Assembly: GCF_014207705.1 (NCBI RefSeq)
Contig: NZ_JACHIU010000001.1
Span: forward strand, 4,332,501-4,396,500
From: Sphaerisporangium rubeum
GTDB taxonomy: Bacteria > Actinomycetota > Actinomycetes > Streptosporangiales > Streptosporangiaceae
Direction of reading: 5' to 3'
DNA length: 64,000 nt
This document shows, in pieces, positions 1 to 8,406 of this stretch. Below the pieces are notes generated by a model, which was given only the letters and a program-made list of their open reading frames with translations, did no database searches and was not told the origin of the DNA. Position numbers and translations under genes: made by a program. How positions within the stretch are numbered: position 1 is the stretch's first letter; each line of letters starts with the position of its first letter.

Positions 1-1029
1 CGAGGCCCCCGGCGGCCATGTGTTCGAGCTCGCGCACGGTGGCGTTGGTGCCCTCGAACGGCCAGAACGGCGGCATGTCGCTGCCGAGCAGCACCTCGAC
101 GCCGGCGGCGAGCGCGGTCGCGTAGCTCTCCAGGTGGCGGGGACCGGCGTCCAGGGAGCGGCGGCGCATCCACTCGGGGACGCCGAGCTCGGCGAAGAAC
201 TCCTCGCACCTGGTGACCAGCAGCGTCGGCACCAGCGCGGTGCCGCGTGCCGCCATCAGCCCGGCGACGGGGCCGGTGAGCTGATAGCCGTGCTCGACGC
301 AGTCCAGGCCGAGTTCGACGGCTTCGGCGATCACCTCGGCGGGGCCGGCGTGCGCGGTGACCTTGCGGCCCCACGAGTGCGCGGTCTCGATGACGGCGCG
401 CGTCTCGTCGGCGAAGAGCTGCCGCGTGCCGATCTGTTCGTGCTCCCCCGCGATGCCACCGGAGATCATCACCTTGATCAGGTCGGCCCCGGCCTTGACC
501 TGGCTGCGGACCCCGCGCCGCAGCCCGTCGGCGCCGTCGCACTCCAGGGTGTCGGTCCCCTCGTGGCCGTGGCCCCCGGTGCAGACGAGCGCACGGCCAG
601 CCGTGAAGACACGCGGCCCCGGCACGCGGCCCGCGGTGATGGCGCGGCGCAGCGCGAAGTCGGCGTGGTCCTTCTCGGCGACGCAGCGCACCGTGGTGAC
701 GCCGCACAGCAGGGTGCGCCGCGCGCCGTCCGCCATGTGGAGGGCCAGGTCGTGCGGCCCCATGTCCTTGACCGTGTCACCGCCGTTCCCCGGCAGGGAC
801 AGCGACAGGTGGGTGTGCATGTTCACCAGGCCGGGGGTGACGTACGCGCCGCCGAGGCCGATCTCCCGCACGTCCCCCGCGGCGCGCGCGACCGCCGCGA
901 CCTCGGCGGCGGGGCCCACGGCGGCGATCCGGTCGCCCCGGACCCACACGGCCGCGTCGGTCACCGGCCCGGCGCCGGTCAGGACCCGCGCGTCCACGAC
1001 GGTGCAGTCCATGAGCAGAGAGTCCATAC
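1..1029 (-). CDS. Amidohydrolase, imidazolonepropionase-like (COG1228), 3' end off window
   Basis: Metal-dependent hydrolase of the amidohydrolase superfamily; the substrate cannot be told. 343 residues are visible before the window edge. The first metal site reads N-M-H71-T-H73 after a beta-strand-rich N-terminal domain. A likely carboxylated lysine is K185 (LIKVMISGG). Later His residues lie in VTAHAG and CVEHGY, followed by an LLGSDMP motif. It lies 88 bp downstream of the 3-hydroxyanthranilate dioxygenase gene, same strand, with its own palindrome in the gap. It is not the COG2159-type ACMS decarboxylase expected after that enzyme. The operon shows no kynurenine formamidase, so a role on an N-formyl intermediate is possible but is pure inference. 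The ATG at 1029 has no obvious Shine-Dalgarno; ATG 1014 is an alternative. Confidence 0.85.
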
Positions 1030-1057
1030 CGCAGTTTTACCAGCACTTAAATATCGT

Positions 1058-1073
1058 GAACAAATGTTCACAC
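1058..1073. promoter_or_regulatory. Palindromic operator candidate upstream of the amidohydrolase gene
   Basis: GTGAACA-AA-TGTTCAC is a perfect 7-bp inverted repeat with a 2-bp centre. It lies about 30 bp upstream of the amidohydrolase start in an A/T-rich patch that contrasts with the surrounding GC-rich DNA. The shape suits a dimeric TetR or GntR repressor. No matching regulator is adjacent. Confidence 0.5.
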
Positions 1074-1117
1074 CAGGTCGATCCGGCGGCTGAGCGGAAG
1101 CGGGCCGCCGGTCGCCG

Positions 1118-1642
1118 TCAGCCCTTGCCGGGGTGCAGCGCGCCGCACCGGCCGCAGGTGCGGGCCGTCTCGTCGTCGTAGAACGCCTGGAACACCGGCG
1201 GCAGGTCCCGCACGATGTCCCGCACCTGCAGCTCGACCTCGTGGACCAGCGCGCCGCAGGAGGGGCAGTACCACTGGAAGCGCTCCAGCGTGCCTTCCTC
1301 GCGTCTGCGCTCCACCACCAGGCCGATGGACCCGGCCTCGGGTCGTTGCGGCGAGTGCGGCACGCCGCCGGGCAGCATCCACATCTGACCCTCGCCGATA
1401 CGGACGCTCCGCAGCCCGTCCTCAGTCATGACGTCGACGTGCATGGTGCCTTTGATCTGGTAGAAGAACTCCTCGTAGGGGTCCACGTGGTAGTCGGTGC
1501 GCCGGTTCGGCCCGCCGACCACCATGACGATGAAGTCCGACCCGCCGGGGAACATCTCCTTGTTCCCCACCGGCGGCTTGAGCAGGTGCCGGTTCTCCTC
1601 GATCCAGCCGGGGAAGCTCACCGGGCCGGCGATGTCACTCAT
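1118..1642 (-). CDS. nbaC: 3-hydroxyanthranilate 3,4-dioxygenase
   Basis: Cupin-fold iron enzyme that opens 3-hydroxyanthranilate to 2-amino-3-carboxymuconate semialdehyde. The 174-residue length is normal for the bacterial family. Visible iron ligands are H52, E58 (HVDPYEEFFYQ) and H96 (GVPHSPQRP); R48 and R100 suit substrate carboxylate binding. The C-terminus has the family's second, rubredoxin-like metal site: C126-P-S-C129 and C163-G-R-C166. It follows the monooxygenase gene by 25 bp in the same operon, so both should be co-transcribed. The symbol follows bacterial usage; haaO is the other common name. Confidence 0.95.
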   Translation of the reverse strand: MSDIAGPVSFPGWIEENRHLLKPPVGNKEMFPGGSDFIVMVVGGPNRRTDYHVDPYEEFFYQIKGTMHVDVMTEDGLRSVRIGEGQMWMLPGGVPHSPQRPEAGSIGLVVERRREEGTLERFQWYCPSCGALVHEVELQVRDIVRDLPPVFQAFYDDETARTCGRCGALHPGKG

Positions 1643-1667
1643 GCTGCGTTCCCTTCCGCGAGTACGG

Positions 1668-2987
1668 CTACGGCCCGCGCCGGACGGCGATCGCGCCGAG
1701 GGCCAGCGCGGCGGCCGCGGCGAGCGCGGCGACCACCTGGTGCTGCCGCCTGACCCGGCGCCGCACCCGCGCGTACGGCACGGTCGAGAACGACACCAGC
1801 TCGTACCGGGAAACGTACCGGCCGGGAAGCGCGCGTTCCAGCGCGTGCTCGGCGCGCCTGCCGAGCTGGAAGAGCGGCGAGGCGACCTTGTCGCGCATCT
1901 CGACGAAGTTGGCGAGCGCCATGTCGGCGATGGCCTCGGTGTCCTCCCGGCGGCGGGCCTCGAACAGCGGCAGCGCCGCCGCGAAGTCGCCGCCGGTGTC
2001 GTCCAGGCAGCGGTCCAGCGCCACGACGTCCTCGAACGCGCAGTTGGCCCCCTGTCCGTAGAAGGGGACGATGGCGTGCGCGGCGTCGCCGACGAGCCCG
2101 ACCCGGCCGGCGGCGTGCCAGGACGCGCAGCGCACCGTGCCGAGCGTCCCCACGGGGTTGCGCAGGTAGTCGTCGCTCAGGCCGGGGATCAGCGGCACGA
2201 GGTCGGGGTACTCGGCCGCGAAGTGCCGTTCGACCGCCTCGGCGGTGGCCAGCGACGCGAAGCCGCCGGGGCCGGTCCGCGGCCAGAAAAGCGTGCAGGT
2301 GAACGACCGGTCGGGGTTCGGCAGCGCGATCACCATGGACGTGCCGCGCGGCCAGATGTGCAGCGCGCCGGGGTCGAGCGCGAAGTCGCCGTCACGCGGC
2401 GGGACGGTCAGTTCCTTGTAGCCGTGCTCCAGGTGGTCGACGTCCTCGGTGAGCGTGCCGTACTCCTTGAGCCGGGCCCGCACGGCCGAGCCCGCGCCGT
2501 CCGCGCCGAGCACCACCGCGGCGGTCGCCTTGGCCTCGCCGTCGCCGGTCCGGAAGACCATCTCCCCGGTCGCGGGGTCCAGTCCGGTGAGGCGGTGGCC
2601 GAAGACCGCGCGTACGCCGGGGAGCGCGGTGGCGGCTTCGAGCAGCGCGTCGTTGAGCGCGCCGCGGCCGATCGAGTTGATGGCGCGGTCGCCGCGCACG
2701 CTGTACGGCTGGAAGCCGGGGGTGCCGTGCACGGGGTGCACCATGCGGCCGCGCATCGGCAGCGCGCCGGCGAGGATCCGGTCGTCCAGGCCGATGCGGC
2801 GCAGCGCGTCGATGCCGCGTTCCGACAGCGCCAGGTTGATCGACCTGCCGCGTTCCGGCGGCCGGCCGCGCGGGTCGGCGCGGCGCTCGTACAGCGTGAC
2901 CTGGTGGCCGCGCCTGGCCAGGAAGCACGCCAGCAGGCATCCGGTGAGCCCGGCGCCGACGATCGCGACCTCGCCGTGCTCGGTCAT
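1668..2987 (-). CDS. kmo: Kynurenine 3-monooxygenase
   Basis: Group A flavoprotein monooxygenase hydroxylating L-kynurenine to 3-hydroxykynurenine with NADPH and O2. The N-terminal Rossmann motif GAGLTG (about residues 10-15) binds FAD, and the second FAD motif is LVGDAAHAIVPFYGQGANC. The 439-residue length matches KMO. The C-terminus ends in a hydrophobic Ala/Leu segment followed by VRRGP, consistent with membrane association as in other KMOs. Its ATG overlaps the kynureninase stop by four bases (ATGA), so the two are translationally coupled. Confidence 0.93.
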   Translation of the reverse strand: MTEHGEVAIVGAGLTGCLLACFLARRGHQVTLYERRADPRGRPPERGRSINLALSERGIDALRRIGLDDRILAGALPMRGRMVHPVHGTPGFQPYSVRGDRAINSIGRGALNDALLEAATALPGVRAVFGHRLTGLDPATGEMVFRTGDGEAKATAAVVLGADGAGSAVRARLKEYGTLTEDVDHLEHGYKELTVPPRDGDFALDPGALHIWPRGTSMVIALPNPDRSFTCTLFWPRTGPGGFASLATAEAVERHFAAEYPDLVPLIPGLSDDYLRNPVGTLGTVRCASWHAAGRVGLVGDAAHAIVPFYGQGANCAFEDVVALDRCLDDTGGDFAAALPLFEARRREDTEAIADMALANFVEMRDKVASPLFQLGRRAEHALERALPGRYVSRYELVSFSTVPYARVRRRVRRQHQVVAALAAAAALALGAIAVRRGP

Positions 2988-4315
2988 CGTGTCTCCTCCA
3001 CCAGCCCGGCGAGCGCGTCCGCGAGGCGCCAGCAGTCGTGGTACGTCGAGTACAGCGGCACCGGTGCGGCGCGCAGGACGTCGGGCTCTCTGGCGTCGGC
3101 GATCACGCCGTACTCGTGCCGCAGGCGTTTGGCCAGTTCACCGGCGTCGAGGCCCACCCGCAGCGAGAGCTGCGCGCCGCGCCGCTCCGGGTCCCTCGGG
3201 GTGATCACGGTGAGGGGCCGGGTGGCGGTGACGTCGCCGAGCAGCCGTTCGAGGTACCCGGTGAGCCGCATGCTGCGGGCCCGCAGCGCCGTCATGCCGG
3301 CCCGGTCGAAGATCTCCAGTGAGGTGCGGACCGGGCCCATGGCGAGGATCGGCGGGTTGGAGACCTGCCAGGCGTCGGCGCTCGCCGGGGGACGGGACAC
3401 CGGTGCCATCGCGAAGCGGGTGGCGGCGTCGGTGCTCCACCAGCCCTCGAACCGCTGGAGCGACGGGTCGCCGACGTGCCGCCGGTGCACGAACACGCCG
3501 GCGAGGGCCCCGGGGCCGGCGTTGAGGTACTTGTAGGAGCACCAGGCGGCGAAGTCCACGTCCCAGTCGTGCAGCGCGAGGGGGACGTTGCCGGCGGCGT
3601 GCGCGAGGTCCCAGCCGACCACGGCTCCGGCGGCGCGTCCGGCCCGGGTGATCGCCGGGATGTCCATCAGCTCGCCGGTCAGATAGTTGACGCCGCCGAG
3701 CAGCACCAGGGCCACCCGGTCGCCTTCACGTTCCAGGTAGGCGAGCACGTCCTCGGTGCGCAGGGTGTCCTCACCGTCGCGGGGCCGCAGCCGCACCACG
3801 GCCTCATCGGGGTCCAGGCCGTGGAAGCGGGCCTGGCTGCGCACGGCGTAGCCGTCGGAGGGGAAGGCGCTGTCCTCGATGACGATGCGGTGCCGCGCGC
3901 CTCCGGGACGGTAGAACGACACCATCAGCAGGTGCAGGTCGACCGTGAGCGAGTTCATCACCACGGTCTCCTCCGGGAGCGCGCCGACCAGCCGGGCCGC
4001 GGCGCCGGTGAGGTACTCGTGGTACGGCAGCCACGGCCGCGTGCCTTCCAGGTGGCCCTCCACGCCGAGGGTGGCCCAGGCGTCGAGGTCGGCCAGCAGG
4101 TCGGCGCGGGTCGCGCGCGGTTGCAGGCCGAGGGAGTTGCCTGCCAGGTAGGCGGTCTCGGCGTACCGGCCCCCGGTGGCCGGCGGCACGTGGAACAGTT
4201 CACGGTGACCGGGATCGGCGGCGTCCAGGCGCCTGGCCTCCGCCTCGCCGTCCCCGCTCACCTGAGGATCCGTGCTCACCTGAGGGTCCGTGTTCACCTG
4301 AGGGTCCGTGTTCAC
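2984..4315 (-). CDS. kynU: Kynureninase
   Basis: PLP enzyme cleaving kynurenine or 3-hydroxykynurenine to (3-hydroxy)anthranilate and alanine. The PLP lysine is K262 (CSYKYLNAGPG). D236 in GWDLAHA pairs with the cofactor pyridine nitrogen, and the N-terminal LAGNSLGLQP signature is present. Normal core length. The first 18 codons are three tandem copies of (N/S)TDPQV, each beginning with an in-frame GTG, so the true start could be any of four GTGs between 4315 and 4259. The outermost overlaps the dioxygenase stop as GTGA. Coupled downstream to kmo. Confidence 0.93.
   Translation of the reverse strand: MNTDPQVNTDPQVSTDPQVSGDGEAEARRLDAADPGHRELFHVPPATGGRYAETAYLAGNSLGLQPRATRADLLADLDAWATLGVEGHLEGTRPWLPYHEYLTGAAARLVGALPEETVVMNSLTVDLHLLMVSFYRPGGARHRIVIEDSAFPSDGYAVRSQARFHGLDPDEAVVRLRPRDGEDTLRTEDVLAYLEREGDRVALVLLGGVNYLTGELMDIPAITRAGRAAGAVVGWDLAHAAGNVPLALHDWDVDFAAWCSYKYLNAGPGALAGVFVHRRHVGDPSLQRFEGWWSTDAATRFAMAPVSRPPASADAWQVSNPPILAMGPVRTSLEIFDRAGMTALRARSMRLTGYLERLLGDVTATRPLTVITPRDPERRGAQLSLRVGLDAGELAKRLRHEYGVIADAREPDVLRAAPVPLYSTYHDCWRLADALAGLVEETR
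4262..4315 (-). repeat. Three tandem 18-bp repeats at the kynU start
   Basis: Unit GTGAACACGGACCCTCAG occurs at 4315-4298 and 4297-4280 exactly, and at 4279-4262 with two changes. A further GTG follows at 4261. Each unit adds six codons and one possible start codon, so copy-number slippage would keep the frame. Confidence 0.9.
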
Positions 4316-5211
4316 ATGAGGGTCCGCGCGGACAGCAGTTCGGGGAACACCACCAGGTCAAGGCCGCGGCGCAGCCACGCCACGCCGGCCGAACCGCCGC
4401 TGCCGGCCTTGCCTCCCATGGCGCGCTGCGCGGCCTTGAGGTGCTCGTACCGCCAGTCGGAGAAGCGTTCGGCGACCTCCGACAGGGCCTCGCCGAGCAT
4501 GCGCAGGTGGTTGTCCGGTGTGTCGTCGCGGTAGATCGCGACCCAGGCCGCCTCGACCGCCGGGTGGCTCTCGTGCGCCTCGGTGAGGTCACGGCCGAGC
4601 ACCTCGGCGGGGATGGCGAAGCCGCGCCGGGAGAGCAGCGCGATCACCTCGTCCCACAGGCTGGGGACCCGCAGGTCGCGCACCAGTTCGGCGTGGACGG
4701 ACGGCTGGCCGCGGAACGGCCGGGCCAGCGCGGCGTTGCGCAGGCCGAGCGCGAACTCCAGCCGCCGGTACATCGCCGACTGGAAGCCCGAGCCCTCGCC
4801 GAGCAGGTCGCGGAACCGGTTGAAGTCGGACGGCGTCATCCAGCGCAGCCCGCGCCACGCCGCGTTGAGGCCCTCAAGGTCGTACGCGGCCCTGCGCAGG
4901 GGACGCAGCGCACCCCACACGTCGTCGTCACGCAGCCGCGCGGCGGCCTCGTCCACCTCGAAGCGGGTGAGGCCGAAGTACAGCTCCATGATCTGGGTGA
5001 TCATGAGGAAGGACATCTCGCCGGGGTCCTCCCCCAGCGGCTCCTGCAGGCTGTGCAGCGTGCCGGCCCGCACGTAGGCGTCGTACGGCAGGGACTCGGC
5101 GAACTCCAGGGTCGGCTCTCCCGCGTTGGCCGACGCGCGCTCGTCGCGCTCCCCGGCGCCGACGGGACGCACGCGGTACCCGGCGCGGATCTTCGTCTCG
5201 GTGCCGTCCAT
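4312..5211 (-). CDS. kynA: Tryptophan 2,3-dioxygenase family protein, divergent
   Basis: Haem protein expected to open the indole ring of L-tryptophan to N-formylkynurenine. Family hallmarks: Y-x-x-Y then EMSFLMITQIMELYFG (helix B), FNRFRDLLGEGSGFQS with the substrate-binding Arg, and a C-terminal DWRYEHLKAAQ with proximal haem His, followed by GSGGSAGVAWL. The usual F-I-x-x-H-Q-x-x-E-L-W-F-K segment reads F-L-M-I-T-Q-I-M-E-L-Y-F-G, so the distal active-site His is Thr72. Start at 5211 is chosen because AGGAGGCGAGAG precedes that ATG; longer starts add an Arg-rich tail. 299 residues. First gene of the kynurenine operon, overlapping kynU. The symbol is by context; some TDO-like enzymes carry out other Trp oxidations. 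Confidence 0.85.
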   Translation of the reverse strand: MDGTETKIRAGYRVRPVGAGERDERASANAGEPTLEFAESLPYDAYVRAGTLHSLQEPLGEDPGEMSFLMITQIMELYFGLTRFEVDEAAARLRDDDVWGALRPLRRAAYDLEGLNAAWRGLRWMTPSDFNRFRDLLGEGSGFQSAMYRRLEFALGLRNAALARPFRGQPSVHAELVRDLRVPSLWDEVIALLSRRGFAIPAEVLGRDLTEAHESHPAVEAAWVAIYRDDTPDNHLRMLGEALSEVAERFSDWRYEHLKAAQRAMGGKAGSGGSAGVAWLRRGLDLVVFPELLSARTLM

Positions 5212-5356
5212 CTCTCGCCTCCTCGTCCGCCGTGGTGTCCTTCCTGCCGATCCTCCCTCACACCCGGTGGCCTGCTGAATGGCCATCAAAAGGGATATAT
5301 GCCCGCTAACCTCGACATCCCCCGCCGCCGAGCGAACCGACTTTACGAACGCAAGG

Positions 5357-6355
5357 TCAGCGGCGCAGGGCCGGCAGCACGGCCGTCCCGAGCAGATCCA
5401 CGCCGCCGTCGCCGGTCAGCCCGTGGGGGGTGCCGAACTCGACACGGCGCACCCCGGCGTCGATCAGCGCCTGCGCCTGCGCGGCCACCTGGTCGGGGGT
5501 GCCGGAGAACGCGAACAGGTCGAGGACGTCGTCCGGCACCAGGCGGCCGGCCTCCTCGTGCCTGCCGTCGTCCACCAGGGACGACACCCGGGCCACCAGG
5601 TCGCGCGGCACGCCGGCCACCGGGTCAAGATCGGCGACCACGGCCAGGTACATGGCGACCTCGGTCCGCGCCAGCGCTCTGGCCGCCGCGCCGTCGGCGT
5701 CCACGACGGTCACCGCGCCGAGCACCACACCGACGTCCCCCGCGGTCCGGCCCGCGGCGAGCTCACCCTGCCGCACCCGGTCCGCGACGATCCTCACCAT
5801 GGCGGGGTTGGCGCTGCCGCCGACCTTGATCTCCGACGCGATCCGGCCCGCGAGCGCCGCGCCTTTCGGCCCCCAGGCGCCGAGCAGCAGCGGCGGATCG
5901 GGCCGCCGCACCGCGTACCGCAGCGCCGTGCCGGGGGCCAGCCGGAACACCGTCCCCTCGTAGCCGGAGGCGTCGCCGCGCAGCAGCCGGTACACGACCG
6001 CGGCCGCCTCCTCCACGGTGGCGAGCGGCCGTGGCTGCGGGACGCCGACCGCGTCCAGCCAGGTGCCGCGGGCCAGGCCGAGGTACGCGCGGCCGTCCGA
6101 GGCCAGGTCCAGTGCGGCGACCTGGCCCGCGATCTCGTACGGCGCCATGGAGTAGGGATTGAGGCACGCCGCGCCGAGCCGCACGCGGCGCGTCACGGCC
6201 GCCATCTCCAGCAGCGGGAAGATCGGCGGCTGGTACATGAGGTCGCCGAAGACGCTCAGCACGTCGAACCCGTGCTCCTCGGCCTTGCGCGCCAGCCTCG
6301 CGTAGTCCCCCGGCCGCTTGTCGCTCTGCAGCCCGAGGCCGATCTCGGCGCTCAC
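5357..6355 (-). CDS. LLM-class F420-dependent oxidoreductase
   Basis: Luciferase-like (beta/alpha)8 flavin/F420 oxidoreductase, 332 residues. The N-terminus IGLGLQSDKRP and helix ARLARKAEEHGFDVLSVFGD are typical of the Mer/LLM family. GSANPAMVRIVADRVRQGE and the C-terminal VRRVEFGTPHGL also fit. The substrate is not predictable. The GTG start at 6355 forms a GTGA overlap with the stop of the TIGR04076-like gene, so the two are coupled; longer in-frame extensions are Arg-rich and not credible. Confidence 0.85.
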   Translation of the reverse strand: MSAEIGLGLQSDKRPGDYARLARKAEEHGFDVLSVFGDLMYQPPIFPLLEMAAVTRRVRLGAACLNPYSMAPYEIAGQVAALDLASDGRAYLGLARGTWLDAVGVPQPRPLATVEEAAAVVYRLLRGDASGYEGTVFRLAPGTALRYAVRRPDPPLLLGAWGPKGAALAGRIASEIKVGGSANPAMVRIVADRVRQGELAAGRTAGDVGVVLGAVTVVDADGAAARALARTEVAMYLAVVADLDPVAGVPRDLVARVSSLVDDGRHEEAGRLVPDDVLDLFAFSGTPDQVAAQAQALIDAGVRRVEFGTPHGLTGDGGVDLLGTAVLPALRR

Positions 6356-6831
6356 GTCAGGTCCGCCGAGTTCATCCGCCGCCTGCCGGTGCGTTCCACC
6401 CGCATGACGAGCCGCTCCTCGGGGTCGGGGCAGGCGAACAGCGAGTCGCGCGCCAGCCAGTCCCCCGCCGCGAGGTCCCGCTGCTTGGCGGCGAGGAACG
6501 GCAGGACGGCCGCGAGCGCGTACACACAGAAGTGCCGGCCGTGCGGCAGCGTCAGGTGCGCGCTGTCGGTCAGGTCGAAGTGATCCCCCACACGCATGCC
6601 GCACACCGACCGGCCCTCGATCCGGTCCACCCGGACCCGCAGGTCGTACAGCTCCATGTCGCCGTCGTCCCCGTGGCCGCCGGTCTCCCCACGGTCCCCC
6701 GAGTCCCCGCGGCCTCCGGTTTCTCGCTTTTCTCCGTGTTCCCTGTGTTCCCTGTGGTCTTGGTGTTCTCCGGCGTTACCGGCGTCCCGCTCGTCCTCGG
6801 CCCCACCCGGCTCGCTCTCCGGCCGCGCCAT
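6352..6831 (-). CDS. TIGR04076-like small protein with low-complexity N-terminus
   Basis: The conserved part begins near residue 59 (MELYDLRVRVDRIEGRSVCGM) and resembles the TIGR04076 family of about 100-residue proteins of unknown function with a conserved Cys. It is preceded by about 58 very hydrophilic residues rich in Gly, Asp, Glu, Arg and His (HREHREHGEKRETGGRGDSG). AAAGGAG sits correctly before the ATG at 6831, whereas the internal ATG at 6657 has no good site, so the tail is probably translated. The overlap with the F420-type oxidoreductase gene suggests the two act together. Family assignment is from sequence memory only. Confidence 0.7.
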   Translation of the reverse strand: MARPESEPGGAEDERDAGNAGEHQDHREHREHGEKRETGGRGDSGDRGETGGHGDDGDMELYDLRVRVDRIEGRSVCGMRVGDHFDLTDSAHLTLPHGRHFCVYALAAVLPFLAAKQRDLAAGDWLARDSLFACPDPEERLVMRVERTGRRRMNSADLT

Positions 6832-6927
6832 CGCGGATCTCCTTTCCGCAGTTCACGGCCGCGATGCGGGCCGCCACCGTACGGTAACCGGCCCCCGCCG
6901 GCGCCGGACGAGCGGCTCCGCCGTACC

Positions 6928-6958
6928 CCCGGCGGCGCGGCCGGGCCGCGCCGCCGGG
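6928..6958 (-). terminator. Hairpin terminator after the GH12 cellulase gene
   Basis: 15-bp perfect inverted repeat (6928-6942 / 6944-6958) with a single-base loop, about 35 bp past the cellulase stop. It has no T-tail, as is common for actinomycete terminators. Confidence 0.65.
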
Positions 6959-6992
6959 ACCGGGGCCGGAGGGGCCCCGGGACACGGCCGGG

Positions 6993-8165
6993 TCAGGAGA
7001 CGGCGACCGAGTACGCCGTGGTGTCGAGGCGGCCCTGGCCGACGAAGATCTCGGTGCCGGCCTGCACGCTGGTCAGGTACTTGGACGAGGACAGCCAGCC
7101 CCTGGAGGTCAGCACGTTGAGGAAGTCACGCAGGTTGAGCTGCACGCTGCTGGTGTTGCCGGTGCGGACGAACGAGTAGACCTCCCAGCCGACGTTGCCG
7201 CGCCACAGCTCCCAGGTGGTCCCGGCGACGGTCACGGTGGCCTGGCGGCTTCCCACCGGGGAGGCGCCGCCACCGCGGTAGGTCCAGATCATGACCTCGT
7301 CGGAGGGGTTCTCGGTATTGGGACTGGCGTTGGGGTGCAGCCACAGGTCATAGGCGACGTTGAGGGTGTTGGTGCCCCCCTGGAGGCTCAGGTTGTAGTT
7401 CCAGGTGGTGTTCACGTTGCGGCCCGCCGACACCTGCACCGGCAGCCCGCTCCCCGGGACCTTCCAGCCCCAGTGCCAGCCGAGCACCGCGCTGACGTAC
7501 GACTTCACCTGGCTCGGCGAGTTGCTCCACGTCCAGCTCGTGCCCCACGAGATCGTGTTGCCGTTGGTCGACCCCGACCAGACGCACTGGCGGCCGGTGC
7601 CGGAGCTCTGGCCCCAGAGGTTGTTGTTGAGCCAGTACTTGCCCATGGTGACCGAGTCGCCGGAGGTGCAGAGCTGGTTGCCGGGGGTGGACGGCGTGGG
7701 GGTGGGGGTGAAGGTGGGGCTGGCCGTGGCGGTGGGGGTGGGAGGCGGGGTCGGGTTCGGGTTGCCGCAGGCGACCCCGTTGAGGGTGAACGCCGTCGGC
7801 ACGGTGTTGGCGCTGCCGCTCACCGAGGCGTTGAACCCGAAGGTGGCGGTGGCGTACGTCCCGAGGCTGCCGTTGTAGCTCGCGTTGACCGCGGTGACCT
7901 GCGCGCCGCTCTGGGTCACCGTGGCTCCCCACGCCTGGGTGATCTGCTGGCCGTTGGCGAAGGACCAGCGCAGCGTCCAGGAGGAGATGGGGTCGCCGAG
8001 GTTGCGCACCGTGACGTCCCCGTTGAACCCTCCGGGCCACGAGGACGCGACCTTGTAGATGATCTGGCAGCCGGCGGCGGCACGTGCGCTCGTCGTGATC
8101 GACACCGCCGCCGCCAGGCCGACGACCAGAGCGGCCAGCACGGCGGCCGTTCTCCGGATGGACAT
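6993..8165 (-). CDS. Secreted cellulase: CBM2 plus GH12 endoglucanase
   Basis: Extracellular beta-1,4-endoglucanase. 390 residues from the ATG at 8165, preceded by GGAAGGAG. Signal peptide 1-31 (ARAA-A). CBM2 cellulose-binding module about 33-133 with exposed Trp W43, W63 and W79 and terminal Cys. Pro/Thr-rich linker about 135-162. GH12 domain about 165-390 with nucleophile E290 (DEVMIW) and acid/base E372 (AGTEIF). The order CBM2-linker-GH12 is the reverse of the GH12-CBM2 order seen in several Streptomyces cellulases. Single-gene transcript; no CebR-like TGGGAGCGCTCCCA box was seen upstream. Confidence 0.93.
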   Translation of the reverse strand: MSIRRTAAVLAALVVGLAAAVSITTSARAAAGCQIIYKVASSWPGGFNGDVTVRNLGDPISSWTLRWSFANGQQITQAWGATVTQSGAQVTAVNASYNGSLGTYATATFGFNASVSGSANTVPTAFTLNGVACGNPNPTPPPTPTATASPTFTPTPTPSTPGNQLCTSGDSVTMGKYWLNNNLWGQSSGTGRQCVWSGSTNGNTISWGTSWTWSNSPSQVKSYVSAVLGWHWGWKVPGSGLPVQVSAGRNVNTTWNYNLSLQGGTNTLNVAYDLWLHPNASPNTENPSDEVMIWTYRGGGASPVGSRQATVTVAGTTWELWRGNVGWEVYSFVRTGNTSSVQLNLRDFLNVLTSRGWLSSSKYLTSVQAGTEIFVGQGRLDTTAYSVAVS

Positions 8166-8270
8166 CGCCGACTCCTTCCACCCGCCGCTCGCCGCGCGCG
8201 GGGACATTGGAGATCCTCGTCGCCGCCGCCACGGCACCCGCGCAGGTCCCGCCACCGGACGTACGGCGAC

Positions 8271-8319
8271 CGTGGCGATTATGTTAGGTGTCCATCCAAA
8301 CTATTCTCATGTCGCCACG
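8271..8319. promoter_or_regulatory. Inverted repeat around the AT-rich cellulase promoter region
   Basis: CGTGGCGA (8271-8278) and TCGCCACG (8312-8319) are exact inverted repeats flanking a 33-bp A/T-rich stretch in the 240-bp gap upstream of the GH12 gene. This is the only AT-rich part of the gap, so it probably holds the promoter. A regulatory role is inferred. Confidence 0.35.
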
Positions 8320-8406
8320 AACCCCCTCACCGTCCGGCCCCCGGGTGACGTGCGGACGGCCCGCCTCCGCGCCGGAAAGTTTCACGGCGGTAGCGCCGGC
8401 ACCCCG

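Noticed and set aside
10-1181. Plus-strand frames over the left edge
   Set aside because: Antisense shadows of the amidohydrolase and 3-HAO genes; those have metal motifs and the plus frames do not.
1497-3536. A 679-codon open frame on the plus strand
   Set aside because: It lies antisense to kmo and kynU, is Arg/Gly/Ala-rich without domains, and arises from high GC in the antisense frame.
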